64,000 bases of DNA, from NCBI GenBank assembly GCA_052117325.1, contig JBQKJJ010000002.1; one strand, written 5' to 3'. This DNA comes from CAG-964 sp902789345. Lineage in GTDB: Bacteria; Bacillota; Clostridia; Oscillospirales; Acutalibacteraceae. The notes beneath the pieces were generated by a model. The model searched no databases, was not told where the DNA came from, and was given only the letters and a program-made list of their open reading frames with translations. The position numbers and the translations under genes were made by a program. The first letter of the stretch is position 1. Each line of letters opens with the position of its first letter. Below are positions 42,301-50,969 of this stretch, piece after piece.

Positions 42301-43955
42301 AGGTTACCCTCTCTGCCCAAAAATACAGTTGTAGATGTAACTATTTCCTCACGAATAGCGTCTATCGGTGGGTTTGTAACCTGTGCAAACAGCTGCTTAA
42401 AGTAGTCAAACAGCGGCTGGTGTTCCTTTGAAAGTACAGCCAACGGACTGTCGGTACCCATTGCAGAAACTGTTTCGGCACCTGTTTGAGCCATATTCAA
42501 AACCATTGTTGAAATCTGCTCGTAGTTGTAGCCAAATGCCTTCTCCAGCTTTGCAAGCTGTTCCTTTGAGTATTCCTGTACCTTTTGGTTTGGAATTTTT
42601 AGATCTCTTAGGTGAACAAGCTTAGAATCGAGCCACTCACCGTATGGCTTTTGCTGTGCATAATAAAGCTTTAGGTCGTCGTCCTTTATAATCTGACCTT
42701 TTACTGTATCTATAAGAAGCATTCTGCCCGGACGCAAACGCTCTTTCTTTATTACCTTGCTGTTTGGTACATCTATAGCGCCTACCTCAGAAGCAAGAAT
42801 TACATTGTCATCATCTGTAATGTAGTATCTTGATGGGCGAAGACCGTTACGGTCAAGCACTGCACCCATAATGTCACCGTCTGAGAACACGATGGAAGCA
42901 GGACCGTCCCAAGGTTCCATCATAGTTGCATAGTAATGATAGAAATCCTTTTTATCCTGAGGCATAGCCTTGTTGTTTGCCCACGGCTCAGGAATGGCAA
43001 TCATTACAGCCAGCGGCAACGGAATACCGTTCATAACCATAAACTCAAGTGTATTGTCAAGCATTGCAGAGTCTGAACCGCTTGGATTTACCACAGGGAA
43101 AACCTTAATCAAATCATCGTCGCTTAATGTATTTGATGTCATATTTTCCTCACGGGCAAGCATTTTATCTGCATTACCACGAATGGTATTAATTTCACCG
43201 TTGTGAACAATAAAGCGGTTAGGGTGTGCTCTGTGCCAGCTTGGGTTTGTGTTAGTTGAGAATCTTGAGTGTACTGTAGCAATAGCAGACTCGTAGTCAG
43301 GGTTCTGCAAGTCGGCATAAAAGCTGCGCAGCTCTTTAACCAAGAACATACCCTTATATACTATAGTACGGCTGCTTAGACTTACTACATAAGTATCGTC
43401 GTTAGACTGTTCAAACACACGCCTTGCAACATACAGCATACGGTCGAAAGGAAGACCCTTTTCAACATTTGCCGGCTTTTTAACAAAGCCCTGCATAATA
43501 CAAGGCATTTTGTCAAATGCTCTTTTGCCAAGTACATTTGGGTGCGTAGCAACTGTACGCCAGCCGATAAACTCCATACCCTCTTTTTCTACAATAAGCT
43601 CAAACATCTTCATAGCCTGATGTCTTGGAAGCTCTTCTGTAGGGAAGAAGAACATACCCACACCGTACTCTCTTTCGCCGCCAATGTTGTAGTTTAGCGA
43701 CTGAGCTATTTTTGAGAAAAATTTGTGAGAAATCTGAACCATAATACCTACGCCGTCGCCTGTTTTACCGTCAGCGTCTTTACCGGCACGGTGCTCCAAA
43801 TTTTCTACTATTTTCAGTGCAGCCTCAACTGTTGCGTGGGTCTTTATACCCTTCATATTACAGACAGCACCTATACCGCAGTTGTCGTGCTCAAAACGAG
43901 CGTCATACAGTGTGTCTTTTGTTTGCTGCTTTGGGAAAACTTCCATATTCTGCAT
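39396..43955 (-). CDS. gltB: Glutamate synthase (NADPH) large subunit
   Basis: GltB hydrolyses glutamine and uses the ammonia to aminate 2-oxoglutarate. The 1519-residue protein has an Ntn-type glutaminase domain with the catalytic Cys26 (FEHDNCGIGAV), exposed after removal of a short propeptide. A central domain follows, then the FMN/3Fe-4S synthase domain (AKPGEGGQLPAGKVYPW, SPPPHHDIYSIEDLAQLI, CNLDTCPVGIATQ with cluster Cys) and the C-terminal GXGXG beta-helix. I chose the ATG at 43953-43955, which follows AGAAAGGAAG, over a start 19 codons upstream. A possible structured leader lies about 200 bases upstream. Confidence 0.96.
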   Translation of the reverse strand: MQNMEVFPKQQTKDTLYDARFEHDNCGIGAVCNMKGIKTHATVEAALKIVENLEHRAGKDADGKTGDGVGIMVQISHKFFSKIAQSLNYNIGGEREYGVGMFFFPTEELPRHQAMKMFELIVEKEGMEFIGWRTVATHPNVLGKRAFDKMPCIMQGFVKKPANVEKGLPFDRMLYVARRVFEQSNDDTYVVSLSSRTIVYKGMFLVKELRSFYADLQNPDYESAIATVHSRFSTNTNPSWHRAHPNRFIVHNGEINTIRGNADKMLAREENMTSNTLSDDDLIKVFPVVNPSGSDSAMLDNTLEFMVMNGIPLPLAVMIAIPEPWANNKAMPQDKKDFYHYYATMMEPWDGPASIVFSDGDIMGAVLDRNGLRPSRYYITDDDNVILASEVGAIDVPNSKVIKKERLRPGRMLLIDTVKGQIIKDDDLKLYYAQQKPYGEWLDSKLVHLRDLKIPNQKVQEYSKEQLAKLEKAFGYNYEQISTMVLNMAQTGAETVSAMGTDSPLAVLSKEHQPLFDYFKQLFAQVTNPPIDAIREEIVTSTTVFLGREGNLLKDAPENCNVLQIENPILTSIDVLKIKNMNKPGFRVETVPILYYKNTNLAKAVQHLLVEVDRAYRKGANIIILSDRGVDENHVAIPSLLAVAALNSHLVQTKKRNSMSLILESGEPREIHHFATLLGYGASAINPYLAHDAIKHAVAEGMLQKDTYAAIDDYNDAVLHGIVKIASKMGISTIQSYQGSQIFEAIGLNSDVIDKYFPGTVSRVEGISIEDIQKDVDYCHSEAFDPLGLAVDDTLNSIGNHKERSGQEEHLYTPATIHLLQEATRTGNYEEYKEYSKLINDETKAIKLRGLLDFNYPEDGGIPIDEVEPVESIVRRFKTGAMSYGSISQEAHECMAIAMNTIHGKSNSGEGGESPERLTIGKDGLNRCSAIKQVASGRFGVTSEYLVSAQEIQIKMAQGAKPGEGGQLPAGKVYPWVAKCRHSTPGVGLISPPPHHDIYSIEDLAQLIYDLKNANMKARISVKLVSEAGVGTIAAGVAKAGAQVILVSAYDGGTGAAPRNSIYNAGLPWELGVAETHQTLIMNDLRDKVILETDGKLLTGKDVLVAALLGAEEYGFATTPLITMGCVMMRVCNLDTCPVGIATQNPELRKRFKGKPEYVINFMKFVAQELREYMAKLGIRTVDELIGRTDLLKQKEVPYNRANSLDMSKILSTEFANVKVAGYNEKKVFDFELEKTIDEKVILRKLGSALRDKRSTTLDINVTNTDRTLGTIFGAEITRLYKNSLDEDTFTIKCHGSGGQSFGAFIPKGLTLELVGDSNDYFGKGLSGGKLVVFPPSDAKFKAEDNIIIGNVALYGATSGKAFINGVAGERFCVRNSGAIAVVEGVGDHGCEYMTGGRVAVLGATGKNFAAGMSGGIAYVLDEHSTLYKHLNKAMVSVEELTNKYDILELKEMIQEHVEATGSQRGKDILASFNDYVPKFKKIIPYDYKRMLNTIVQMEEKGLSSEQATIEAFYANTRK

Positions 43956-44542
43956 TAATATCTTCCTTTCTGTAAGGTTAAGTGAATTGCACCCTTTATA
44001 TATAAAATGCAAATTTTTTATATCAATGTTACGAGCCTAATATAACACTTTTATTTAATTATGTAAAGCTGTAAATAGTGCAAATGCAAGCAAATTTTGC
44101 ATTTTTGTTGTGCTGTAGCACACAAGCATAAGGTTCTTATATGAATTATTTTATATAGGTGGTTTCATTCAAAGCCTACATCAGCGGTAGACATTGAGTA
44201 ATTTATATAAAAATTACCGAGAATGAAATATTTAACCCTTAAAATTGCAAAAAATCAACCTTACTGTCTATTATACAGACTTATTTGCAGCTTTTCAAGT
44301 CGTAATTGCAAGAAACGAGTTAGTGCAATTGCATAAAATTTAAAAAATATTTAATTTTTTGATTTTTCACAAAGCCTTAACATACTCAACCACCTGTTTG
44401 TTTATTTTTGCCGAAGTCACTGTTTAAGCTGTTTTTCATTAAATTTTCTGTTAGTTTAAGCTAACATTATAAAACTTTTAATTATGAACACAAACCGGGG
44501 GTTTGCATAATTCCAATATACAGACTGCAAAATTTAAAAAAT
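43956..44542. other. Long AT-rich leader/intergenic region upstream of gltB
   Basis: Nearly 600 bases without a gene. The one structure I can support is the three-way-junction candidate at 44163-44228. No known riboswitch motif (including the glutamine riboswitch core) was recognised. Confidence 0.45.
44163..44228 (-). ncRNA. Candidate structured leader RNA upstream of gltB
   Basis: On the minus strand TTTCATTC and GAATGAAA can close a junction holding an 8-bp hairpin (GGTAATTT/AAATTACT, one G-U) and a short 4-bp hairpin (CTAC/GTAG). The region is AT-rich, so chance folding is possible. It does not match a riboswitch class I know. Confidence 0.3.
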
Positions 44543-44579
44543 CAGCCATATTAAGAGTCTCCTGCCCTTAATATGGCTG
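44543..44579 (-). terminator. Terminator after ychF
   Basis: CAGCCATATTAAG and CTTAATATGGCTG form a 13-bp perfect stem followed on the minus strand by ATTTTTTAAATTTT. Confidence 0.85.
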
Positions 44580-44653
44580 TTATTCATATAAACAGATACT
44601 AATGTATTATTTAATTTTAAATGAAAAGTATTATGTTTAATATAAAGCACGGC

Positions 44654-45748
44654 TTACACATTGAATCTAAACAAAACAACATCGCCGTCCTGCATAACAT
44701 ATTCCTTGCCCTCACTGCGAACAAGACCTTTTTCTTTAGCCGCTGTCATAGAGCCACACTTTACAAGGTCATCAAAGGAAATAACCTCGGCCCTGATAAA
44801 TCCACGCTCAAAGTCGGTGTGGATTTTACCTGCCGCCTGCGGAGCCTTTGTACCCTTTGTAATAGTCCAAGCTCTAACCTCCTGCTTACCGGCTGTAAGG
44901 TAGGATATAAGCCCTAATAGGTCATAACAAGCTGTAATAAGTCTGTCAAGGCCGGACTGTGTAAGACCTATATCGTTGAGGAACATATCACGCTCTTCCT
45001 TTTCCATATCTACCAGCTGTTCCTCCAGCTCGGCGCAAATAGGAAGAACGGCGGCGTGTTCGCTGTCGGCTATTGCTTTAACCTGCTTATAGTATTCATT
45101 ATTTTCAATGCCGTTTGCAAAGTCTGTGTCGCTTACATTGGCTGCGTATATAATAGGCTTGTTTGTTAAAAGTGCAACTGAATTTAACAGGGCTTTTTCA
45201 TCGTCGTTACATTCAACGCTTCTTGCTGACTTTCCCTCTTCAAGGGCGGCCTTTACTCTTTCAAAAAACTCCAAATCAACAGCATACTTTTTGTCAGCCT
45301 TCATTAGCTTTTTAGTTTTGTCTATTCTTCTTTCAATCATTTCAAGGTCAGACAAAACAAGTTCCAAGTTAATAGTTTCAATATCTCTTGCAGGATCAAC
45401 CGAACCGTCTACATGAATAATGTCGTCATTGTCAAAACAGCGCACAACATGAACAACGGCGTCTACCTCACGAATATTTGACAGGAACTTATTTCCAAGT
45501 CCCTCACCCTTAGAAGCACCCTTTACCAAACCGGCAATATCAACAAATTCTATTGTAGCAGGTGTAAACTTGTCAGGGTCATACATTTCTGCCAGCTTGT
45601 CCAGTCTTTTATCCGGTACAGAAACCACTCCTACATTTGGCTCTATAGTACAAAACGGATAGTTAGCGGACTGTGCACCGGCGTTTGTTATTGCGTTAAA
45701 CAGTGTACTTTTGCCTACATTTGGCAAACCTACCATTCCAAGCTTCAT
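44654..45748 (-). CDS. ychF: Ribosome-associated P-loop ATPase YchF
   Basis: YchF is a universally conserved Obg-family nucleotidase that prefers ATP and binds ribosomes; roles in translation and oxidative-stress response are known. The 364-residue protein has the P-loop GLPNVGKSTLFNAIT, switch region FVDIAGLVKGASKGEGLGNKF, and the altered G4 site NVSD, consistent with loss of GTP preference. The C-terminal TGS-like domain reads VRAWTITKGTKAPQAAGKIHTD. It is a single gene with its own terminator. Confidence 0.95.
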   Translation of the reverse strand: MKLGMVGLPNVGKSTLFNAITNAGAQSANYPFCTIEPNVGVVSVPDKRLDKLAEMYDPDKFTPATIEFVDIAGLVKGASKGEGLGNKFLSNIREVDAVVHVVRCFDNDDIIHVDGSVDPARDIETINLELVLSDLEMIERRIDKTKKLMKADKKYAVDLEFFERVKAALEEGKSARSVECNDDEKALLNSVALLTNKPIIYAANVSDTDFANGIENNEYYKQVKAIADSEHAAVLPICAELEEQLVDMEKEERDMFLNDIGLTQSGLDRLITACYDLLGLISYLTAGKQEVRAWTITKGTKAPQAAGKIHTDFERGFIRAEVISFDDLVKCGSMTAAKEKGLVRSEGKEYVMQDGDVVLFRFNV

Positions 45749-45985
45749 TTATTTCAAATCCTTTCTGTGATACAATCATCTAATTACCTATTATATCAAA
45801 CAATATAATTTATAGCAACCTACAGTAACAGATATTGTAATTCTATTTTCTGCGTTGTAAATAGATGTGACCTATTTGAGGTAAGAAAATCAAAGAGCAT
45901 CCAACGCCAAAGCTCACGATAAAAAAATATCCTGCTAATACTTTTGATAATAATTATGTAAATCAATTCGCTTAAATAAAAAATA
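45749..45985. other. Intergenic stretch with a short coding-like fragment
   Basis: On the minus strand, about 45843-45950 reads SKVLAGYFFIVSFGVG and then a stop after LQRRK, like the end of a membrane protein, without a start or ribosome binding site. It may be a decayed gene end or chance. Confidence 0.25.
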
Positions 45986-46016
45986 AGCCAAGACTCTGTG
46001 TTTTAGAATCTTGGCT
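45986..46016 (-). terminator. Terminator of the tRNA-Leu transcript
   Basis: AGCCAAGA and TCTTGGCT pair, and the minus strand continues TATTTTTTATT. The tandem repeat lies between the tRNA and this hairpin. Confidence 0.75.
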
Positions 46017-46023
46017 CGTTGTC

Positions 46024-46129
46024 TTTTTTAATTCCCACTTTTCGGTAGGGTACACCGCTTTTTTAATTCCCACTCTTCGGTAGGGCACACCGCTCTTTTA
46101 GTTCCCACTTATTTGGCAGGGTACACCGC
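46024..46129 (-). repeat. Three tandem 35-base repeats between tRNA-Leu and its terminator
   Basis: Units at 46024-46058 and 46059-46093 (35 bases, two differences) and 46094-46129 (36 bases, more diverged) abut without spacers. On the minus strand each reads AGCGGTGTACCCTACCGAAA and so on, ending in AATTAAAA. As the unit is not a multiple of three, it is not a protein repeat. Confidence 0.85.
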
Positions 46130-46180
46130 TTTTTAGATATATTTAATAGCTCTGCTATTACAAATACTCAAAAATAAAAA

Positions 46181-46268
46181 TGGTGCTGGTGACCGGACTT
46201 GAACCGGTACGGTATTAACTACCGAGGGATTTTAAGTCCCTTGCGTCTGCCTATTCCGCCACACCAGC
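46181..46268 (-). tRNA. tRNA-Leu (anticodon TAA)
   Basis: Acceptor arms GCTGGTG and CACCAGC pair, and the anticodon stem AGGGA/TCCCT encloses CTTAAAA, giving TAA. A long variable arm (class II) and an encoded CCA end are present. Confidence 0.95.
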
Positions 46269-46281
46269 AGCTACAATGATA

Positions 46282-46311
46282 ATTATATCATATGTATATT
46301 AAAATTGTCAA
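46282..46311 (-). promoter_or_regulatory. Promoter of tRNA-Leu
   Basis: On the minus strand TTGACA (46311-46306), an 18-base spacer and TATAAT (46287-46282). An 11-bp inverted repeat (TCAAAAATGAA/TTCATTTTTGA, 46312-46341) lies immediately upstream. Confidence 0.7.
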
Positions 46312-46425
46312 TCAAAAATGAAAATTATTCTTCATTTTTGACTGACAAAATTGACAAAGTTAATTTTGTCTAAATTTATCTCTATTTAGCCTTACATAAG
46401 CCTTACAGTTAAAAAGCAAACAAAT

Positions 46426-46465
46426 ACAGACGGTAACTTTAATTTGTTAAAATGTTACCGTCTGT
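46426..46465 (-). terminator. Terminator after nfnB
   Basis: ACAGACGGTAAC and GTTACCGTCTGT form a 12-bp perfect stem. The minus strand continues ATTTGTTTGC; the T-run is better on the plus strand. Confidence 0.65.
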
Positions 46466-46526
46466 GTTGTTTTTTAGCATAAACCAGAAATTACAATTAC
46501 CATAACTATATTAGTCCCATATATAA

Positions 46527-47921
46527 TTATTTGTTTTTATTCTGGATATATTCGTCAATAGCTGCTGCGGCTGTTTTGCCGGCACCCATAGCAAGAATAA
46601 CTGTTGCGGCACCTGTTACAGCGTCACCGCCGGCATATACACCCTCCCGAGATGTCAAGCCGTTTTCATCAGCAATAATGCCGCCCCACTTCTGTGTTTC
46701 AAGGCCTTTTGTAGTTGACTTAATAAGTGGGTTAGGTGATGTACCTATAGACATAATTACGCAGTCAACCTCAAGCTCAAATTCAGAGCCTTCTTTAACT
46801 ACAGGGCGTCTTCTGCCGGAAGCGTCAGGCTCACCAAGCTCCATTTCTACGCACTTCATTGCACCAACCTTGTTTTCTGCGTTTGGCAGAATTTCAACAG
46901 GGTTTGTAAGAAGCTTAAAGATTATGCCCTCTTCCTTAGCGTGCTCAACCTCTTCTGCTCTTGCAGGAAGCTCGTCTGCACCTCTTCTGTATACAATGTA
47001 AACCTCTTCGGCACCCAAACGCTTTGCACATCTTGCTGCGTCCATAGCAACATTACCGCCGCCTACTACAGCAACCTTCTTGGAGTTTGCAATAGGTGTG
47101 GCACTGCCCTCTTTGTATGCTTTCATTAGATTTACTCTTGTAAGGAATTCGTTAGCAGAATATACACCCTTTAGGTTTTCGCCCGGTATATTCATAAATC
47201 TAGGCAAGCCGGCACCTGAACCAATGTAAACAGATTCAAAGCCGTATTCGTCCATTAGCTCGTCAATAGACAAAATTTTGCCGATTACCATATTTGTTTC
47301 AACCTTAACGCCCAAAGCCTTAAGTGTTTCAATTTCCTTTTGAACAATAGCCTTTGGAAGTCTAAATTCAGGAATACCGTAAACAAGCACGCCGCCTGCC
47401 AGGTGAAGCGCCTCAAATACTGTAACCTCGTAGCCCTTTTTAGCTAAGTCGCCGGCACAGGTTAAGCCGGATGGGCCTGAACCGATAACAGCAACCTTGT
47501 GGCCGTTTGACTTTGGCTTTTCTATAACAACATTTTCCTTGCTGTTGTGTGTATCGGCAACAAAACGCTCCAGTCTGCCTATACCTACAGCCTCGCCCTT
47601 TATACCACGAACACAGTTCTTTTCGCACTGTGACTCCTGTGGACATACTCTGCCGCATACAGCCGGCAATGAGCTTGATTCTGAAATAATATCATAAGCA
47701 CCGTCAAAGTCACCCTGTGCAACCTGGTGAATAAAAGCAGGAATGTTAATATGTACAGGACATCCGTTTACGCAAGGCTTGTGCTTACAGTTAAGGCAAC
47801 GCTGTGCCTCGTCAAGTGCCATTTCTTCTGTATAGCCCAGCGCAACCTCAAGAAAGTTTTTATTTCTTACATTTGGTTCCTGTGAAGGCATTTCATTTTT
47901 CTTTAAAGACATATTAGGCAT
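46527..47921 (-). CDS. nfnB: NfnB: large subunit of NADH-dependent reduced ferredoxin:NADP oxidoreductase
   Basis: NfnAB bifurcates electrons between NADH, ferredoxin and NADP in the cytoplasm of anaerobes. The 464-residue subunit resembles GltD. It has N-terminal 4Fe-4S cysteines (CLNCKHKPCVNGCPVHINIP and GRVCPQESQCEKNC), FAD-binding VAVIGSGPSGLTCAG and NADPH-binding VAVVGGGNVAMDAAR. Annotation pipelines often call such proteins glutamate synthase, but the neighbour is an NfnA-type protein rather than GltB, so I assign it here. The AAGGAGG site for this gene lies inside the last codons of nfnA. Confidence 0.9.
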   Translation of the reverse strand: MPNMSLKKNEMPSQEPNVRNKNFLEVALGYTEEMALDEAQRCLNCKHKPCVNGCPVHINIPAFIHQVAQGDFDGAYDIISESSSLPAVCGRVCPQESQCEKNCVRGIKGEAVGIGRLERFVADTHNSKENVVIEKPKSNGHKVAVIGSGPSGLTCAGDLAKKGYEVTVFEALHLAGGVLVYGIPEFRLPKAIVQKEIETLKALGVKVETNMVIGKILSIDELMDEYGFESVYIGSGAGLPRFMNIPGENLKGVYSANEFLTRVNLMKAYKEGSATPIANSKKVAVVGGGNVAMDAARCAKRLGAEEVYIVYRRGADELPARAEEVEHAKEEGIIFKLLTNPVEILPNAENKVGAMKCVEMELGEPDASGRRRPVVKEGSEFELEVDCVIMSIGTSPNPLIKSTTKGLETQKWGGIIADENGLTSREGVYAGGDAVTGAATVILAMGAGKTAAAAIDEYIQNKNK

Positions 47922-47923
47922 AA

Positions 47924-48766
47924 TTATTTTACCTCCTTATTAAATAGGTTACAAGCTTCGCTGTGCGCATGGCGCTCAAATTCCTTGTACATAGAGCCAC
48001 GCTCAATAGCTTCGTCAAAGTCTACCAAATGGCCGTCAAAGTCAGGGCCGTCTACGCAGGCAAACTTTGTTTCGCCGCCAACTGTAAGTCTACAGCCGCC
48101 GCACATACCTGTACCGTCTATCATAATAGGGTTCATACTAACAACAGTTTTAATGCCGTACTCCTTTGTAAGCTTACAGACAAACTTCATCATAATAAGG
48201 GGACCAATGGTAATAACCTCGTCGTACTGCTCGCCGCTTTCTATAAGAGCCTTTAGGGCGTCTGTAACCAGGCCTTTTTCGCCGTGGCTGCCGTCGTCTG
48301 TCATCATCTTCAGTACATCGCTAACCTGGTCAAATTCGTTTTCAAGAATAACAAGGTCTTTATTTCTAAAGCCTACAATACTGTGAACCTCACAACCAAG
48401 GTTGTGCAGCTTTTTAGCTATAGGGTAAGCTATGGCACAGCCAACGCCGCCGCCTACAACAGCAACCTTTTTAAGACCGTCTGTGTGGGAAGCCACACCC
48501 AGAGGACCTACAAAGTCGGCAATACACTCGCCTTGCTCTTTGTGATTTAGCTTTTCGGTTGTAGCACCCACAATTTGGAAAATAATTGTAACAGTGCCCT
48601 TTTCTCTGTCAAAATCGGCAACTGTCAGAGGAATACGCTCGCCGTCCTGGTCAACACGCAAAATAATAAACTGACCCGGCTCTGCCTTTTTGGCAATAAG
48701 CGGTGCGTCAATTTCCATTAGCGTAACTGTAGGATTCAGCACTTCTTTTCTTACTATTTTATACAT
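47924..48766 (-). CDS. nfnA: NfnA: small subunit of NADH-dependent reduced ferredoxin:NADP oxidoreductase
   Basis: This 280-residue flavoprotein subunit (also called sulfide dehydrogenase beta or PyrK-like) binds FAD, NAD and a 2Fe-2S cluster. It starts MYKIVRKEVLNPTVTLMEID, has AEPGQFIILRVDQDGERIPLT for FAD, VAVVGGGVGCAIAYPIAKKL for NAD, and the cluster motif GTGMCGGCRLTVGGETKFAC near the C-terminus. The ATG at 48764-48766 follows AAAGGTGAG and is preferred to an upstream start. It is the first gene of a two-gene operon. Confidence 0.9.
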   Translation of the reverse strand: MYKIVRKEVLNPTVTLMEIDAPLIAKKAEPGQFIILRVDQDGERIPLTVADFDREKGTVTIIFQIVGATTEKLNHKEQGECIADFVGPLGVASHTDGLKKVAVVGGGVGCAIAYPIAKKLHNLGCEVHSIVGFRNKDLVILENEFDQVSDVLKMMTDDGSHGEKGLVTDALKALIESGEQYDEVITIGPLIMMKFVCKLTKEYGIKTVVSMNPIMIDGTGMCGGCRLTVGGETKFACVDGPDFDGHLVDFDEAIERGSMYKEFERHAHSEACNLFNKEVK

Positions 48767-49061
48767 AATAAACTCACCTTTCAAAACCAAGATATGAAAA
48801 TGATTTTACATTGCCTTTCATTTTACCACAAATAATGCGTAAAATCTAGTGTTTATGTATATAAAGAAATAATAATTTTAGCTTTTTGTGGTTATGTTTT
48901 AAAAATAAGGGTATTTTTACTAATCTACAGCCTAAATTTTTGGTAACACCATATAATAGTAATGATGTAAACCCAGAAAAATATTACCTGATTTTCTTTG
49001 TACTGTGAACATTTAATAAAAAAATGAATATAATAACTAAAGATGAAAGGTGGTATTTTAT

Positions 49062-50906
49062 ATGTGTGGAATAGCAGGCTGGCTTGACCGATATACCGAC
49101 CTAAGCCAAAAGCAGTCGGTAATAAACAGTATGGTTGCCACAATGAAAAGCCGTGGCCCCGACCAAGAGGGCGTGTTTTTAAACAGTGACAATACAGTAT
49201 GCCTTATGCACAGGAGATTAACGGTTATTGACCCTCAAGGCGGAACACAGCCGATGACAAAAGAGAATAAGCACAGAAAATGCACCATTGTATACAACGG
49301 CGAGCTTTACAATACAAAAGAGCTTACAGAGCAGCTTACTCAGGCAGGCTACAGCTTTGGTACGCACTCCGACACAGAGGTTTTGCTTACGGCGTATTTA
49401 CACTGGGGAGAGGACTGTGTGGAGAAGCTAAACGGCATTTTCGCCTTTGCAATATATGAGCACAATACGGGAAAGCTGTTTATAGCCAGAGACAGAATAG
49501 GCGTAAAGCCGTTTTTCTATTATTACTACAAGGGCGGACTTGTATTCGGCTCGGAAATAAAGGCTCTGCTAAAGTGTCCTAAGGTAAAGCCTGTGGTTGA
49601 TGAGCAGGGACTTATGGATGTATTCTTTATAGGCCCCGGCAGAAGCTTAGGGCAAGGCATTTTCAAAAATGTAGAGGAGCTTTTACCCGGCGAATGTGCT
49701 TCCTATAAAGACGGTGTGCTGAAAAAGCACAAATATTTTAAGCTGGTTGCAAAACCACATATTCACAACAAGGATGAAACCATAGAATACACCCGTTTTC
49801 TGCTTAAAGACGCCATAACAAGACAGTTGGTTTCAGATGTACCCCTTTGTACATTTCTATCCGGCGGATTGGATTCCAGCATAATAAGCGCCGTATCGGC
49901 CGACTATTACAGGAAAAACTGTAAGGGTATATTAACCACATATTCGGTTGACTACAAGGATAACGAAAAATACTTTGAGAAAAGCCTGTTTCAGCCAAAT
50001 TCCGATAGCGACTTCATAAAGCTTATAAGTGATTTTGCCGGTACTAACCATAAAAATGTTATACTGGATAACCACAGTCTTTATTATGCACTGTACGATT
50101 CTGTAAAAGCCAGAGATTTACCGGCTATGACTGACGTAGACTCGTCGCTTTTGCTGTTCTGCAAGGAGGTAAAAAAGGACTTTACCGTTGCACTTTCGGG
50201 AGAATGTGCCGACGAGCTTTTCGGCGGCTACCCATGGTACCACAACAAGGATATTCTGTTTGAGGAAACCTTCCCGTGGTCACGCAGTGTTGACATACGC
50301 CGCAGTGTACTGAAAAAAGGACTTTTGCCAAAAGGCGAGGAATATGTACGGGAGAAGTACCTGTCAACCGTTAAAAATGTTGATAAGCTGCCAAGCGACA
50401 GCAAGCTGGAAACCCGTATGCGAGAAATGTTTGTGCTGAACTTTAACTGGTTTATGCAGGGCCTGCTTGACCGCAAAGACAGGTGCAGTATGTACAGCGG
50501 ACTTGAGGTAAGAGTGCCTTTCTGCGACTACAGACTTGTAGAGTACGCCTATAATATGCCGTGGAGCCTAAAGGCACTAAACGGCAGAGAAAAGGGCATA
50601 ATTCGTACAGCTGTAGACGGTATACTTCCAAAGGAAATAGTATGGCGAAAGAAAAGCCCATACCCAAAAACTCACAACCCTATTTACTTTAAGCTGGTAG
50701 CCGACGCAATGAAAAAACAGTTAAAAGCCAAAAGCCCTATAACCTACTTCCTAGATGAAAACGCAATAAATAATATAATAGAAAACCCTGAGGGAATAAG
50801 CTCTCCTTGGTACGGGCAACTAATGCGTGCACCGCAAATACTGGCATATTTACTGCAAATAGATTTTTGGATGCAGTACTACAATGTTGAGATTGAGGGA
50901 GTATAA
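49062..50906 (+). CDS. asnB: Asparagine synthase (glutamine-hydrolysing)
   Basis: AsnB makes asparagine from aspartate, ATP and glutamine. The start must be the ATG at 49062, because Cys2 (MCGIAGWLD) is the glutaminase nucleophile; AAAGGTGG precedes it. The glutaminase domain (about 1-200) includes RRLTVIDPQGGTQPM and YNGELYN. The synthetase domain carries the PP-loop LSGGLDSSIISA and LSGECADELFGGYPW. At 614 residues it matches the longer AsnB type of Firmicutes. It stands alone with a strong terminator. Confidence 0.96.
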   Translation: MCGIAGWLDRYTDLSQKQSVINSMVATMKSRGPDQEGVFLNSDNTVCLMHRRLTVIDPQGGTQPMTKENKHRKCTIVYNGELYNTKELTEQLTQAGYSFGTHSDTEVLLTAYLHWGEDCVEKLNGIFAFAIYEHNTGKLFIARDRIGVKPFFYYYYKGGLVFGSEIKALLKCPKVKPVVDEQGLMDVFFIGPGRSLGQGIFKNVEELLPGECASYKDGVLKKHKYFKLVAKPHIHNKDETIEYTRFLLKDAITRQLVSDVPLCTFLSGGLDSSIISAVSADYYRKNCKGILTTYSVDYKDNEKYFEKSLFQPNSDSDFIKLISDFAGTNHKNVILDNHSLYYALYDSVKARDLPAMTDVDSSLLLFCKEVKKDFTVALSGECADELFGGYPWYHNKDILFEETFPWSRSVDIRRSVLKKGLLPKGEEYVREKYLSTVKNVDKLPSDSKLETRMREMFVLNFNWFMQGLLDRKDRCSMYSGLEVRVPFCDYRLVEYAYNMPWSLKALNGREKGIIRTAVDGILPKEIVWRKKSPYPKTHNPIYFKLVADAMKKQLKAKSPITYFLDENAINNIIENPEGISSPWYGQLMRAPQILAYLLQIDFWMQYYNVEIEGV

Positions 50907-50911
50907 AAGAA

Positions 50912-50941
50912 CGCCGACTGATTGTGACAGATCAGTCGGCG
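50912..50941 (+). terminator. Terminator after asnB
   Basis: CGCCGACTGAT and ATCAGTCGGCG form an 11-bp perfect stem followed by CTTTTG. Confidence 0.85.
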
Positions 50942-50969
50942 CTTTTGCAGTATGTATTTAATCGTATAT

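Noticed and set aside
43956..44012. 19-codon N-terminal extension of gltB
   Set aside because: The ATG at 43955 has a strong AGAAAGGAAG site, and the glutaminase propeptide is short in this family.
44163..44228. Purine or glutamine riboswitch upstream of gltB
   Set aside because: The junction has some purine-like words (TCTACC) but lacks the required loop-loop and core sequences; kept only as an unclassified candidate.
46024..46129. CRISPR array
   Set aside because: The three repeats directly abut with no spacers, and there are no cas genes.
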